Shown piece after piece: positions 37,024-45,008 of a stretch of 64,000 bases of DNA. The stretch is taken from assembly GCA_019118605.1 (NCBI GenBank), contig DWYP01000032.1, positions 62,001-126,000 of the forward strand. Direction: 5' to 3'. Position 1 is the stretch's first letter. The number at the start of each line of letters is the position of its first letter. A model generated the notes under the pieces. It was given only the letters and a program-made list of their open reading frames with translations. It had not been told where the DNA came from and made no database searches. Origin of the DNA: Candidatus Alistipes faecavium (lineage in GTDB: Bacteria; Bacteroidota; Bacteroidia; Bacteroidales; Rikenellaceae). The position numbers and the translations under genes were made by a program.

Positions 37024-37890
37024 ATGACACAACCTTTCCACCGCTACCGCTCCGTCTGGGAGCAGGACGAACTGATGCGCCGCCTGCGCCGCATCCGCCA
37101 CGTGGCCCTCGACATGGACGGCACGATCTACATGGGCATGTCGCTCTTCCCCTACACGCAGCCCTTCCTGCAGGGGCTCCGCGAGATGGGAATCGGATAC
37201 TCCTTCCTCACGAACAACCCCTCGAAGTGCATCGCCGACTACCTCCACAAGCTCCGCACGCTGGGCATCGAGGCCTCGCGCGAGGAGATGTACACCACCA
37301 CACTGGCCACGATCGACTACCTCCGCGCCCACTACCCCGCGGCCCGGAGGCTCTTCCTGCTCGGAACCCCCTCGATGATCTCCGAATTCGAGGCCGCAGG
37401 ATATGAGTCGTGCGCCGAGTCGGCCGACGACCGCCCCGACGCCGTCATCGCGGCCTTCGACATGACGCTGCAGTACGACAGGCTCTGCCGCGCGGCATGG
37501 TGGGTGAAGCAGGGACTCCCCTACATCGCCACCAACCCCGACCGCGTCTGCCCGACCGACCTGCCCACGGTGCTCGTCGACTGCGGCTCGATCTGCGCAT
37601 GCATCGAGCATGCCACGGGCCGCAGGCCCGACATCACCCTCGGCAAGCCCGACCCCAACATGCTCTCGGGCATCCTCGCACGCCACGGGCTGCAGCCCGA
37701 CCAGATCGCAATGGTCGGAGACCGCATCTACACCGACGTGCAGATGGCCCACAACGCCGGGGCGATGGGCGTGCTGGTGCTCTCGGGAGAAACGACCCTC
37801 GAGGTGGCCGACAAGGCCGACCCGCAGCCCCACATCACGGCCGACAGCATCGAGGTGCTCGGGGAGCTCCTCCGCGAGGCGCACCGATGA
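37024..37890 (+). CDS. HAD-superfamily IIA phosphatase (NagD-like)
   Basis: A cytoplasmic phosphatase of 288 residues. HAD motif I is VALDMDGTIYMG (nucleophile Asp30, acid/base Asp32), motif II lies in FLTNNPSK, motif III in LGKPDPNM and motif IV in MVGDRIYTDVQMA. A C2-type IIA cap occupies the middle. Relatives dephosphorylate nucleotides, sugar phosphates or glycerol phosphate; the substrate is not evident. It is divergent from the OPA transporter gene, which might point to organophosphate use, but that is speculative. Confidence 0.87.
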   Translation: MTQPFHRYRSVWEQDELMRRLRRIRHVALDMDGTIYMGMSLFPYTQPFLQGLREMGIGYSFLTNNPSKCIADYLHKLRTLGIEASREEMYTTTLATIDYLRAHYPAARRLFLLGTPSMISEFEAAGYESCAESADDRPDAVIAAFDMTLQYDRLCRAAWWVKQGLPYIATNPDRVCPTDLPTVLVDCGSICACIEHATGRRPDITLGKPDPNMLSGILARHGLQPDQIAMVGDRIYTDVQMAHNAGAMGVLVLSGETTLEVADKADPQPHITADSIEVLGELLREAHR

Positions 37891-37902
37891 CCGTGCGGAG
37901 GT

Positions 37903-37911
37903 GGGGGGGGG
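37903..37911 (+). repeat. G9 homopolymer tract
   Basis: Nine consecutive G residues 13 bases after the HAD gene stop. Similar 9-base tracts occur at 49714-49722 and 58908-58916; such tracts are prone to slippage. Confidence 0.6.
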
Positions 37912-37998
37912 CGGCAGAACCGGACTCCGGAGGCCCCGACGGCCGGATCCGGGCATGCCGCACACCCGTCCTATAAGAAACGATGATGATACGATAAG

Positions 37999-38028
37999 AA
38001 ATACCGAACTTTTGCGGGTTCGGTATTT
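37999..38028 (+). terminator. inverted repeat, likely terminator of the HAD gene
   Basis: An 11-bp perfect stem (AAATACCGAAC with GTTCGGTATTT) around an 8-nt loop, about 110 bases after the HAD stop. The 3' arm ends in TTT but no longer T-run follows. It overlaps the -35-like element of zupT. Confidence 0.5.
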
Positions 38029-38049
38029 CCCGTTTATGCACTATCTTTG
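38019..38049 (+). promoter_or_regulatory. zupT promoter
   Basis: TATCTTTG at 38042-38049 with a near-consensus TTCG at 38019-38022, spacer 19. The start near 38056 leaves about 33 nt before the zupT ATG. Confidence 0.6.
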
Positions 38050-38088
38050 CTCCCGACGGAATCGTCACGGACAAAACACGCATCGCAC

Positions 38089-38889
38089 ATGGAACACCGC
38101 ATACTCCTCCCGCTGCTGCTGACCCTCGGGGCCGGACTGGCCACCGGAATCGGCAGCGCCATCGCCTTCTTCGCACGGCGCACGAACAAACGCCTGCTGT
38201 CGTTCTCGCTCGGACTCTCCGCAGGAGTAATGATCTACGTCTCGTTCGTCGAGCTTTTCCAGCAGGCCGGCATCACCCTCTCGGAGGCCTGGGGGCCCCG
38301 TACGGGGGCATTGGTCACCGCGGCGAGCTTCTTCGCCGGGATTCTCCTGATCGGCGTCATCGACCGCCTGGTACCCTCGATCGAGAACCCCCACGAGGCC
38401 CATCTGCTCGAGGAGATGGACCACCGCCCGCGCAACCCCAAGCTCATGCGCATGGGCCTGCTGACCGCCCTGGCCATCGGCATCCACAACTTTCCCGAAG
38501 GGATCGCCACCTTCGCCTCGGCCGTCGACGACATCACCCTCGGCGTAGCCATCGCCGTGGCGATCGCCATCCACAACATCCCCGAGGGAATCGCCGTGTC
38601 GGTCCCGATCTACTACGCCACGGGCGACCGCGCGAAGGCCTTCCGGCTCTCGCTGCTCTCGGGAATGGCCGAACCTGCCGGGGCCCTGCTCGCCTATCTG
38701 GTACTGATGCCCTTCATGTCGCCGACGCTCATGGGATGCATCCTCGCGGGGGTGGCGGGCATCATGGTCTTCATCTCGATCGACGAACTGCTGCCCGCGG
38801 CCCGCGAATACGGCGAGGCCCACACCTCGATCTACGGCGTGGTGGCAGGCATGGCCCTGATGGCCGTGAGCCTGCTGCTGCTCGACTGA
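38089..38889 (+). CDS. zupT: ZIP-family divalent metal transporter
   Basis: Imports zinc and possibly other divalent metals across the inner membrane. The 266 residues form about eight helices. The paired metal-site motifs [10 protein letters not shown] and [18 protein letters not shown] are those of ZupT-type ZIP proteins, and an N-terminal FVELFQQAG adds a further acidic site. The start is the ATG giving [11 protein letters not shown]; upstream in-frame codons fall inside the promoter region. No metal-responsive operator was recognised. Confidence 0.92.
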   Translation: MEHRILLPLLLTLGAGLATGIGSAIAFFARRTNKRLLSFSLGLSAGVMIYVSFVELFQQAGITLSEAWGPRTGALVTAASFFAGILLIGVIDRLVPSIENPHEAHLLEEMDHRPRNPKLMRMGLLTALAIGIHNFPEGIATFASAVDDITLGVAIAVAIAIHNIPEGIAVSVPIYYATGDRAKAFRLSLLSGMAEPAGALLAYLVLMPFMSPTLMGCILAGVAGIMVFISIDELLPAAREYGEAHTSIYGVVAGMALMAVSLLLLD

Positions 38890-38943
38890 CCGGGCACGCC
38901 GCCGTTTTGGATTTCGAACGGACCCCCGAAAAACCTGTAAAAA

Positions 38944-39906
38944 ATGGATATTTTACTGACCCTTATCGGCCTCGGACTGATTCTGGCCGGAGCCAACTAC
39001 CTGACCGACGGAAGCGCCGCCCTGGCCCAACGTTTCCGCATGCCGGAGTTCATCATCGGACTGACGATCGTGGCCGTCGGCACCTCGACCCCCGAGCTGG
39101 TTGTCTCGGTGCTCTCGGCCATCGGCGGAAAGAGCGACGTGGCGATCGGAAACGTCGTGGGATCGAACATCTTCAACGTCTTCGTCATCCTCGGCATCTG
39201 CGCCCTCGTCCGGCCCCTGCCCCTCACGGCCGGGAACATCCGCCGCGACATCCCCTTCGGGGTGCTCGCCTCGCTGCTGCTCCTCGCCGTGGCGTCCGAC
39301 GCGCTGCTCGGAATCGGGGAGGTGAACCGCATCGGCCGGCTCGACGGCATCGTCATGCTGCTGCTCTACGTCGCGCTCATAGGATACACGATCCGCGTCA
39401 CGCCCCGCCCGGCCGAGACGGCCGAGGAGCCCGAAGGCGCCGCGGCAAAACGCCCCATGTCCGGATGGCTGATGGCCGTGATGATCGTCGGGGGGCTGGC
39501 CGCGCTGGTCTTCGGCGGCGAGCTCTTCCTCGACGGCGCAACGGCAATCGCCCGGCAGCTCGGCGTCAGCGAGTCGGTCATCGCCATCACGCTGGTGGCC
39601 GGGGGCACGTCGCTCCCCGAGCTGGCCTCGTCGCTCGTATCGCTCTTCAAGGGAAAGGCCGACATGGCCCTGGGAAACGTCATCGGCTCGAACATCGCCA
39701 ACATCCTGCTGATCCTCGGACTCAGCGCCACGATCCACCCCCTCACGATGGGAGGCATCACGCACCGCGACCTGTTCGTCGTGCTGCTCACCTCGCTGTT
39801 GCTCTTCCTGGCGGCCTTCACCTTCCGGCGCCGGGCCGTCGACCGCTGGGAGGGAGTGCTCTTCCTGCTCCTCTACGGAGGTTATCTCTGGATGCTGATC
39901 AGGTAG
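38944..39906 (+). CDS. CaCA-family sodium/calcium-type antiporter
   Basis: A 320-residue inner-membrane exchanger, similar in plan to E. coli YrbG. Its two inverted halves each carry an alpha repeat: GLTIVAVGTSTPELVVSVLSA with GNVVGSNIFNVF, and ITLVAGGTSLPELASSLVSL with GNVIGSNIANIL. About ten helices are separated by a short hydrophilic loop. The transported ions are inferred from family. Its 3' end overlaps the convergent mutY by 25 bases. Confidence 0.88.
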   Translation: MDILLTLIGLGLILAGANYLTDGSAALAQRFRMPEFIIGLTIVAVGTSTPELVVSVLSAIGGKSDVAIGNVVGSNIFNVFVILGICALVRPLPLTAGNIRRDIPFGVLASLLLLAVASDALLGIGEVNRIGRLDGIVMLLLYVALIGYTIRVTPRPAETAEEPEGAAAKRPMSGWLMAVMIVGGLAALVFGGELFLDGATAIARQLGVSESVIAITLVAGGTSLPELASSLVSLFKGKADMALGNVIGSNIANILLILGLSATIHPLTMGGITHRDLFVVLLTSLLLFLAAFTFRRRAVDRWEGVLFLLLYGGYLWMLIR

Positions 39907-40931
39907 CGTTCGAGAAGCCGCGGCACGGCATGCTCGCCCAGCGTCTCCGTCGGAACGGCCGCCGCGGCAGCCGCCGCGGTCAGGCGGGGCGTCTCGATGC
40001 GGTGGACGACGGCATGGAGCGTCTGGTGCGAGAGCTGGTGGCGCGGCAGCGCCGTGCTCTCCAACAGCCGCCACGCGGCATCGCCCAGCCACTCCCCGAA
40101 GCGCGGGTCGCGCGTCAGGGGCAGGAAATCGCTCGCCCCGGAGGTCTCGAGGAGCGGAAATTCGTACAGCCCCTGCCAGATATCGCCCGCACCCCGGCGG
40201 CAGAGCACCGTGAGCTCGCCCGAGGTGATGTGCAGGTAGTTGAACCACCGCTCGCGCGGGGTGTTCCGGGGCCGTTTGACCGGGCGTTCGGCAACCGTCC
40301 CGGCGGCCAGCGCAAGGCACCGGTCAGAAAGCGGGCACGTCGCGCAGCCGGGAGCCGCAGGGGTGCACTGAAGGGCCCCGAAGTCCATGATCGCCTGGTT
40401 GCAGAGGCCCGGATGCCGCTCGTCGAGTTCCGCGCGGGCCAGTTCGGCAAAGGCCCGGCGGCCGGCCGAGGTATCGGTCGGCGTGTCGAGGTCGTAGAGC
40501 CGCGACAGCACGCGGTAGACGTTGCCGTCGACCGCGGCGCAGGGCAGGTCGCAGGCTGCCGAGCAGATCGCCGCGGCGGTATAGTCGCCCACGCCCGGCA
40601 GCGACCGCACCTCCTCGAACGTCGCGGGAAACCGTCCCCCGAATTCCCGGACGATCCGGCGCGCCGCGGCATGCAGATTGCGGGCACGGGTGTAGTATCC
40701 GAGCCCCTGCCAGAGCCGGAGCACCTCCTCCTCGGAGGCCGCGGCCAGGGATGCGACGTCGGGGAAACGCTCCGTGAAGCGGAGGTAGTAGTCCGTTCCC
40801 TGCGCCACGCGGGTCTGCTGGAGAATCACCTCCGAGAGCCAGATGCGGTAGGGATCGCGCGTGCGGCGCCACGGAAGGTCGCGCCCATGCAGGGCGTACC
40901 ATTCGAGCAGCGTATCGGAAAGAGAAGACAT
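39882..40931 (-). CDS. mutY: A/G-specific adenine glycosylase
   Basis: Removes adenine opposite 8-oxoguanine. The 349 residues comprise the HhH-GPD core (WLSEVILQQTRVAQ with the catalytic Glu, LPGVGDYTAAAI, AVDGNVYRVLSRL with the catalytic Asp), the 4Fe-4S motif C-X6-C-X2-C-X5-C in CTPAAPGCATCPLSDRC, and a C-terminal NUDIX-like domain that recognises 8-oxoG (LYEFPLLE, LSHQTLHAVVHRI). It converges with and overlaps the CaCA gene. Confidence 0.95.
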   Translation of the reverse strand: MSSLSDTLLEWYALHGRDLPWRRTRDPYRIWLSEVILQQTRVAQGTDYYLRFTERFPDVASLAAASEEEVLRLWQGLGYYTRARNLHAAARRIVREFGGRFPATFEEVRSLPGVGDYTAAAICSAACDLPCAAVDGNVYRVLSRLYDLDTPTDTSAGRRAFAELARAELDERHPGLCNQAIMDFGALQCTPAAPGCATCPLSDRCLALAAGTVAERPVKRPRNTPRERWFNYLHITSGELTVLCRRGAGDIWQGLYEFPLLETSGASDFLPLTRDPRFGEWLGDAAWRLLESTALPRHQLSHQTLHAVVHRIETPRLTAAAAAAAVPTETLGEHAVPRLLERYLISIQR

Positions 40932-40938
40932 ACGGCAG

Positions 40939-40946
40939 CAAAAATA
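40939..40946 (-). promoter_or_regulatory. -7 box of mutY
   Basis: TATTTTTG on the minus strand, 8 bases upstream of the mutY start codon, so the transcript would be nearly leaderless. No clear TTTG was found upstream. Confidence 0.4.
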
Positions 40947-40997
40947 CGACTTCGGCGGCGGATTTCATACTCCCCGCCGCCCATAAACCGAAAAAAG

Positions 40998-41345
40998 ATG
41001 GAAAAGAGGCACACGCTCATCCACAACGCCGCGGAACACCGCTACGAATTCCGGCTCGACGACAGCGCCCGGGCCTGGATCGAATACGAACCCCGGCCCG
41101 AGGGGCTGGCCCTGACGCACACCATCGTACCGCCCCGATTCGAGGGACAGGGCATCGCCGCCGGGCTGACCGCGGCCGTGCTCCGCACGCTCCGCGACGA
41201 GGGCATCCGGATCATCCCCCGGTGCAGCTACATCATACGCTACATCGAGCGGCATCCCGAGTGGCAGGAGATGGTCGCCGCGACGCCGCATGCCGGGCAG
41301 TCCGGGCAGGAACAGGCTGGAACAGGCTGGGACAGGCAAGAATAG
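40998..41345 (+). CDS. small YjdJ-type N-acetyltransferase (GNAT)
   Basis: A 115-residue single-domain GNAT of the short family: NAAEHRYEFRLDD, ALTHTIVPPRFEGQGIAAGLTAAVL (acetyl-CoA loop) and CSYIIRYIERHPEWQEMV. Substrate unknown. The last 13 or so residues are encoded by a 10-bp tandem repeat that continues past the stop codon, so the C-terminus is set by repeat copy number and is likely disposable. It converges with the esterase gene. Confidence 0.85.
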   Translation: MEKRHTLIHNAAEHRYEFRLDDSARAWIEYEPRPEGLALTHTIVPPRFEGQGIAAGLTAAVLRTLRDEGIRIIPRCSYIIRYIERHPEWQEMVAATPHAGQSGQEQAGTGWDRQE

Positions 41346-41378
41346 GCAAGAATAGGCAGGAACAGGCTGGAACAGGCG
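41309..41378. repeat. seven-copy 10-bp tandem repeat
   Basis: Seven units of 10 bases, consensus GGAACAGGCT with variants such as AGAATAGGCA, span the 3' end of the GNAT gene and stop exactly at the last codon of the convergent esterase gene. The GNAT stop codon (TAG) lies within one AGAATAGGCA unit. Confidence 0.85.
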
Positions 41379-42809
41379 TCAGTCCGCGGGCGGGAAGTCG
41401 TCCGTGCGGAACGGGACGAGCGGCAGTCCCCGCGAATCGGCCAGGTTGCCGATCTGGAAATTCCGGAAACAGTAGCGTACGGCCGTCGGTTCGGGAACCT
41501 CGGGCGAGGAGACAATCAGCCGGAGGCTGCCGTCGATGGAGACCTCGGCCGGGTGGAACGCTCCGTCGGAGCCGCAGATCTCGAATCCCTCGATGCCGGA
41601 CATCCGGTTGTAGCCGCCCTTGACAGGCGACAGCGTGACGACGGCGCGTCCGTCGGCAAACTCCACACTCCGCATGCGCGGGCTCTCGCAGGCGACCGTC
41701 TCCATGCCGTAGGTGCGGTTCAGCGCCAGGAAGGCCAGGCGGCGCCCCACATCGTGCTTGTTGGCCGGGTGGATATTTGCCTGCTCGTATGAGGCCACCA
41801 GGTCATTGGTCGAAACCATGCCGCTCGCGGGAATCATCTCGAGGGCCTTGCACTGCTGCTCGCGCAGGAAGGCCGAGCGGTCGCCCCGGGCATCCCCGTA
41901 GTAAGTGCAGGGTGCTATCTCGACAAAGTAGAAGGGAAGGTCCCCTTCGCCCCACATCCGGCGCCACAGCGACACCATCCGCGTGAAGCGTTCGCCGTAG
42001 GTCGCAGGGCTCACCACGTTCGACTCGCCCTGGTACCAGATGAATCCCCGCACCGTATAGGACGACAGGGGGTGAACCATCGCGTTGTACATCATCATCG
42101 GCTTCTTCATCGGATTGAGCTTCCCGATCGCCGCCCTGTTCAGATCCACGTCGGGATACGCCTCGAGCGTCGCACGGTCGCACCACGCCTCGACCAGCGT
42201 GCCGCCCCACGTGCAGTCGATGATCCCCACCGGCACGCCGAGCACGTCGTTGAGCATCTCGGCATAGAAGTATCCGACGGCGCTCATCTCAGGAGCCGTC
42301 CGGGCCGTCAGGCACCGCCATGCCCCGGCGACGCGATCCTGCGGCTCATACGCCGCCGCATGCGGGATCTTCACATACCGGATGCGGTCCCGGCGGGCGT
42401 CGGCCCGGGCGATCGCCTCGTTGGCCCCGAGCACCGGGCAGTTGTAGAATCCGTCGAGCGGCATCTCCATGTTGCTCTGGCCCCCGGCCAGCCACACCTC
42501 GCCGATCAGCACGTTGTCGAGCACGGCGATTTCGCCGTCGGAAATCGTCACCCGCTGCGGCTCGTAGCTGCCCGCGGGCGTCGCAAGGCGCACCTCCCAG
42601 TGGCCCGCACCGTCGCACGTCGCGGAGGACTCGGAGCCCCAGCTCGCCGCGACATGCACCGCCGCGTGCGGACCGGCCCAGCCCCACAACCGCACGGAGG
42701 CGTTCTGCTGCAGCACCATGTTGTCACAGATCTGTTCGGGAAGCGTGACCTTCGCCGAGGCGTTCCACGCCTCGGCAAGGAGAGTCAGAAGCATCAGGAT
42801 TCGTTTCAT
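41379..42809 (-). CDS. sialate O-acetylesterase-type SGNH hydrolase
   Basis: A secreted esterase of 476 residues. The signal peptide ends near ASA. The Ser block GGQSNMEMPL, the GIIDCTWGGTLVEAW region and IWYQGESN are typical of the sialate 9-O-acetylesterase family, and an N-terminal beta domain (VTLPEQICDNMVLQQ) and a C-terminal beta domain also fit. Relatives deacetylate sialic acids or plant glycans, so a host or dietary glycan role is plausible. An ATG at 42824 would add five residues; 42809 gives the cleaner signal peptide. Confidence 0.85.
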   Translation of the reverse strand: MKRILMLLTLLAEAWNASAKVTLPEQICDNMVLQQNASVRLWGWAGPHAAVHVAASWGSESSATCDGAGHWEVRLATPAGSYEPQRVTISDGEIAVLDNVLIGEVWLAGGQSNMEMPLDGFYNCPVLGANEAIARADARRDRIRYVKIPHAAAYEPQDRVAGAWRCLTARTAPEMSAVGYFYAEMLNDVLGVPVGIIDCTWGGTLVEAWCDRATLEAYPDVDLNRAAIGKLNPMKKPMMMYNAMVHPLSSYTVRGFIWYQGESNVVSPATYGERFTRMVSLWRRMWGEGDLPFYFVEIAPCTYYGDARGDRSAFLREQQCKALEMIPASGMVSTNDLVASYEQANIHPANKHDVGRRLAFLALNRTYGMETVACESPRMRSVEFADGRAVVTLSPVKGGYNRMSGIEGFEICGSDGAFHPAEVSIDGSLRLIVSSPEVPEPTAVRYCFRNFQIGNLADSRGLPLVPFRTDDFPPAD

Positions 42810-42846
42810 ACATAGCGGTTTCATCGGATTCTCACCGGATTCTATA

Positions 42847-42854
42847 CAAAGGTA
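42847..42854 (-). promoter_or_regulatory. -7 box of the esterase gene
   Basis: TACCTTTG on the minus strand about 40 bases upstream of the start; no clear TTTG element at the usual distance. Confidence 0.45.
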
Positions 42855-42874
42855 TGAATTTTTCGGCCTGAAAA

Positions 42875-42906
42875 TTTGGTTTATAAAATAAACTACTTTA
42901 TATTTG
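42875..42906 (+). promoter_or_regulatory. promoter of the membrane protein/regulator pair
   Basis: TTTG at 42875-42878, a 20-nt spacer and TATATTTG at 42899-42906, inside the most AT-rich stretch of this area. The leader before 43056 is about 140 nt; no structure was recognised in it. Confidence 0.72.
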
Positions 42907-43055
42907 CAACAGCAAAAAAGAGGAACTGGTCCGAAGAACCGACCTGAGGCTACAAAACAAAGAGGTATGTAAATTACAAGCCGCATGTCCCCCCGAAGGA
43001 GCATCCGCACCTCCGATACCGCCGTTGCAGCCGAAACAGCAGCCAAATATGATCC

Positions 43056-43715
43056 ATGGACAAAAAAACAACTGATATGGAAGAGAAAAAACTCGACGCG
43101 CAGGAGAGCATCGAACTCATCACGCGCATGATCCGCAACACCCGCCAACGCCTTGAACGCCACTCGGGCCGCCCGTTCCTCATTTGGGGATACACCACCG
43201 TCGGCATCTCACTGCTCAACTACACCCTCAACATCGTCGGCGCCGACCCGGAATGGAGCCTTACATGGTTTCTCATCCCCGTTTTGGGTTTCGTGCTGAT
43301 GCGCCTCTTCCCGGAAAAAAGGAGTACGGAGCCCCGCACCGAAATCGACCGCATCGTCAATGCCCTGTGGCGGGTCTGCTCGCTGTCGCTCATTCCGATC
43401 TTCATCCTTTGCATATTCCACGGCTGGAGTTACCGCCCGAGCCTTTTCGCGCTGATTACTCTTGTGATGTCAATCGGAACCGCCGCCACCGGGCAGATCG
43501 TCCGCTCGAAGATCTACACCGCGGCCGGATTCCTGGGCATGGCCGGAACGGCGGCCATTGCCCTCTGGGACTTCTACCTGAAACAGCTGCCCGACCCGCA
43601 GCGGATCAACTGTTACATGCTCAACAACGAAACGCTGATTTTTGCGGCGATCTTCCTCGTGATGATGGTTATCCCGGGACACATCATCAATTACCGGACC
43701 CGTCACGAAAAATAG
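43056..43715 (+). CDS. six-helix membrane protein paired with a winged-helix regulator
   Basis: A 219-residue inner-membrane protein of unknown function. A charged N-terminal cytoplasmic part (about 45 residues, EKKLDAQESIELITRMIRN) precedes about six membrane helices, with short loops and a charged C-terminus (RTRHEK). No catalytic motif was seen. A second ATG at 43077 is possible. A small winged-helix regulator follows after 7 bases; this pairing of a membrane protein with a small DNA-binding protein is common in Bacteroidota and suggests a sensing or signalling unit. Confidence 0.65.
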   Translation: MDKKTTDMEEKKLDAQESIELITRMIRNTRQRLERHSGRPFLIWGYTTVGISLLNYTLNIVGADPEWSLTWFLIPVLGFVLMRLFPEKRSTEPRTEIDRIVNALWRVCSLSLIPIFILCIFHGWSYRPSLFALITLVMSIGTAATGQIVRSKIYTAAGFLGMAGTAAIALWDFYLKQLPDPQRINCYMLNNETLIFAAIFLVMMVIPGHIINYRTRHEK

Positions 43716-43722
43716 CGGCAAC

Positions 43723-44007
43723 ATGTTCAAGGAGTTGAATCCCCTGCTGCACTCGGAGCTGCGGCTGGCCGTAATGTCGGTCCTCCTCGGGGTCGAAAGC
43801 GCCGACTTCGTCTTCCTCCGCCAGCAGACCGGCGCCACGGCCGGGAACCTCTCGGTGCAGCTGGACAAGCTGGCAAAAGCCGGGTACGTCGACATCGAGA
43901 AGACCTTCCGCGGCAAGGTGCCCTGCACCGTCTGCCGCATCACCGACACGGGACGCGACGCCTTCGAGGAGTATGTCGAGGCGCTGCAGACATACATAAA
44001 ACGGTAA
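43723..44007 (+). CDS. winged-helix transcriptional regulator (MarR/ArsR-like)
   Basis: A 94-residue single-domain DNA-binding protein: LNPLLHSELRLAVMSVLLG, a recognition-helix region GATAGNLSVQLDKLAKAGYV and a wing (IEKTFRGKVPCTVCRITDTGRDA). This matches the short winged-helix domain proteins (HTH_34 type) rather than a full MarR. Two cysteines of the wing region could respond to metal or redox but nothing proves it. Its likely target is its own operon with the upstream membrane protein. Confidence 0.8.
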   Translation: MFKELNPLLHSELRLAVMSVLLGVESADFVFLRQQTGATAGNLSVQLDKLAKAGYVDIEKTFRGKVPCTVCRITDTGRDAFEEYVEALQTYIKR

Positions 44008-44023
44008 CGGCGAGGTAGAAAAG

Positions 44024-44050
44024 AGCGGCCACGCAGATGTGGCCGCTTCT
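44024..44050. terminator. bidirectional terminator
   Basis: A 9-bp GC-rich stem (44024-44032 with 44039-44047) and a 6-nt loop, followed by TCTTTTG on the plus strand and preceded by A-rich sequence, between the convergent regulator and lysO genes. Confidence 0.72.
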
Positions 44051-44071
44051 TTTGTGCCGTGCGCCCGCAGT

Positions 44072-45004
44072 CTACAGCGAGCAGAAGAAGGTCACGAGAA
44101 ACGGCACGCTGAAGTCCATGACGCAGCCGTGGTAGATCGAAACCACGGCGTAGGGGCGCCCGGCGGCCTGCGTGATGACGGGAAGCGTGGTGTCGAAGGT
44201 CGTGGCGCCGCCGATCGACACGGCGGCCAGCGGCCCGAATCGGCGGGCGACAGCCGGAGCTGCCAGCAGGGTGAAGATCTCGCGCATGATGTTGCACAGC
44301 AGGGCCACGGTGGCCAGCTCGGCGCCCCGCAGGTCGGCGATGAAGATGCTCGAAAGCGAGTAGTAGCCGAATCCCGCCCCCACGGCCAGGGTGTCGGTCA
44401 GGCGGCAACCGCCGAGCAGCGGCGCGGCAAGGGCCGCTCCGAGCAGCGTCCCGAGGCACGTCGCCGCGGGGAGCAGCGCCAGCCGCCGGTCGAGCTGCCG
44501 GATGCGTCCGGGCAGCGTGCGGTCGTTGCCCAGCGACACGCCCACGCAGAACATCAGCGCATAGAGCACCCACGAACTCACGGAAGAGGATATCATGTCG
44601 GGTTCGAGCACCCCTCCCGCGACGCATCCCGCGACGAAAAAGGCCACGATCGTGAGGCTTCCCTTCAAGGCCTCCCACAGCGGCACGGGGCGCTCCCCCT
44701 GCTCGGGAGATGCGGTGCCGGAGGCGGGGATCCGCATCCCGGGCCGGCGGCGGATCCACCGCCAGAGCGCCCAGGAGGCAAGGATGCTCCCGGAGATCGA
44801 AAGGGCGAAGATCACGAAAGCCGTTGCACCGAGGGTCGAGAGTCCGCCGACGACCGCCGGGTCGGAGCCCGCCTCGACACCCAGCAGAAAGAGCAGCAGC
44901 CAGATGACCGCCGTAATGAGCGGGGTCAAAAAACCGAGGCGCCGGCCGTACAGCAGGCGCCCCGTTCCGATTCCCGCGAGGAGGATGGCAAAGACCGTCA
45001 GCAC
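44072..45004 (-). CDS. lysO: LysO-family (DUF340) lysine exporter
   Basis: A 310-residue inner-membrane protein with about eight to nine helices, similar to E. coli LysO/YbjE, which exports lysine. Diagnostic stretches are FCVGVSLGND, GAGFGYYSLSSIFIADLRGAELATVAL, NIMREIFTLL and GGATTFDTTLPVI. A hydrophilic loop near residues 90-110 separates the two halves. It is 4 bases downstream of the AsmA-like gene and probably co-transcribed, although no functional link is evident. Confidence 0.82.
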   Translation of the reverse strand: MLTVFAILLAGIGTGRLLYGRRLGFLTPLITAVIWLLLFLLGVEAGSDPAVVGGLSTLGATAFVIFALSISGSILASWALWRWIRRRPGMRIPASGTASPEQGERPVPLWEALKGSLTIVAFFVAGCVAGGVLEPDMISSSVSSWVLYALMFCVGVSLGNDRTLPGRIRQLDRRLALLPAATCLGTLLGAALAAPLLGGCRLTDTLAVGAGFGYYSLSSIFIADLRGAELATVALLCNIMREIFTLLAAPAVARRFGPLAAVSIGGATTFDTTLPVITQAAGRPYAVVSIYHGCVMDFSVPFLVTFFCSL

Positions 45005-45008
45005 GCCG

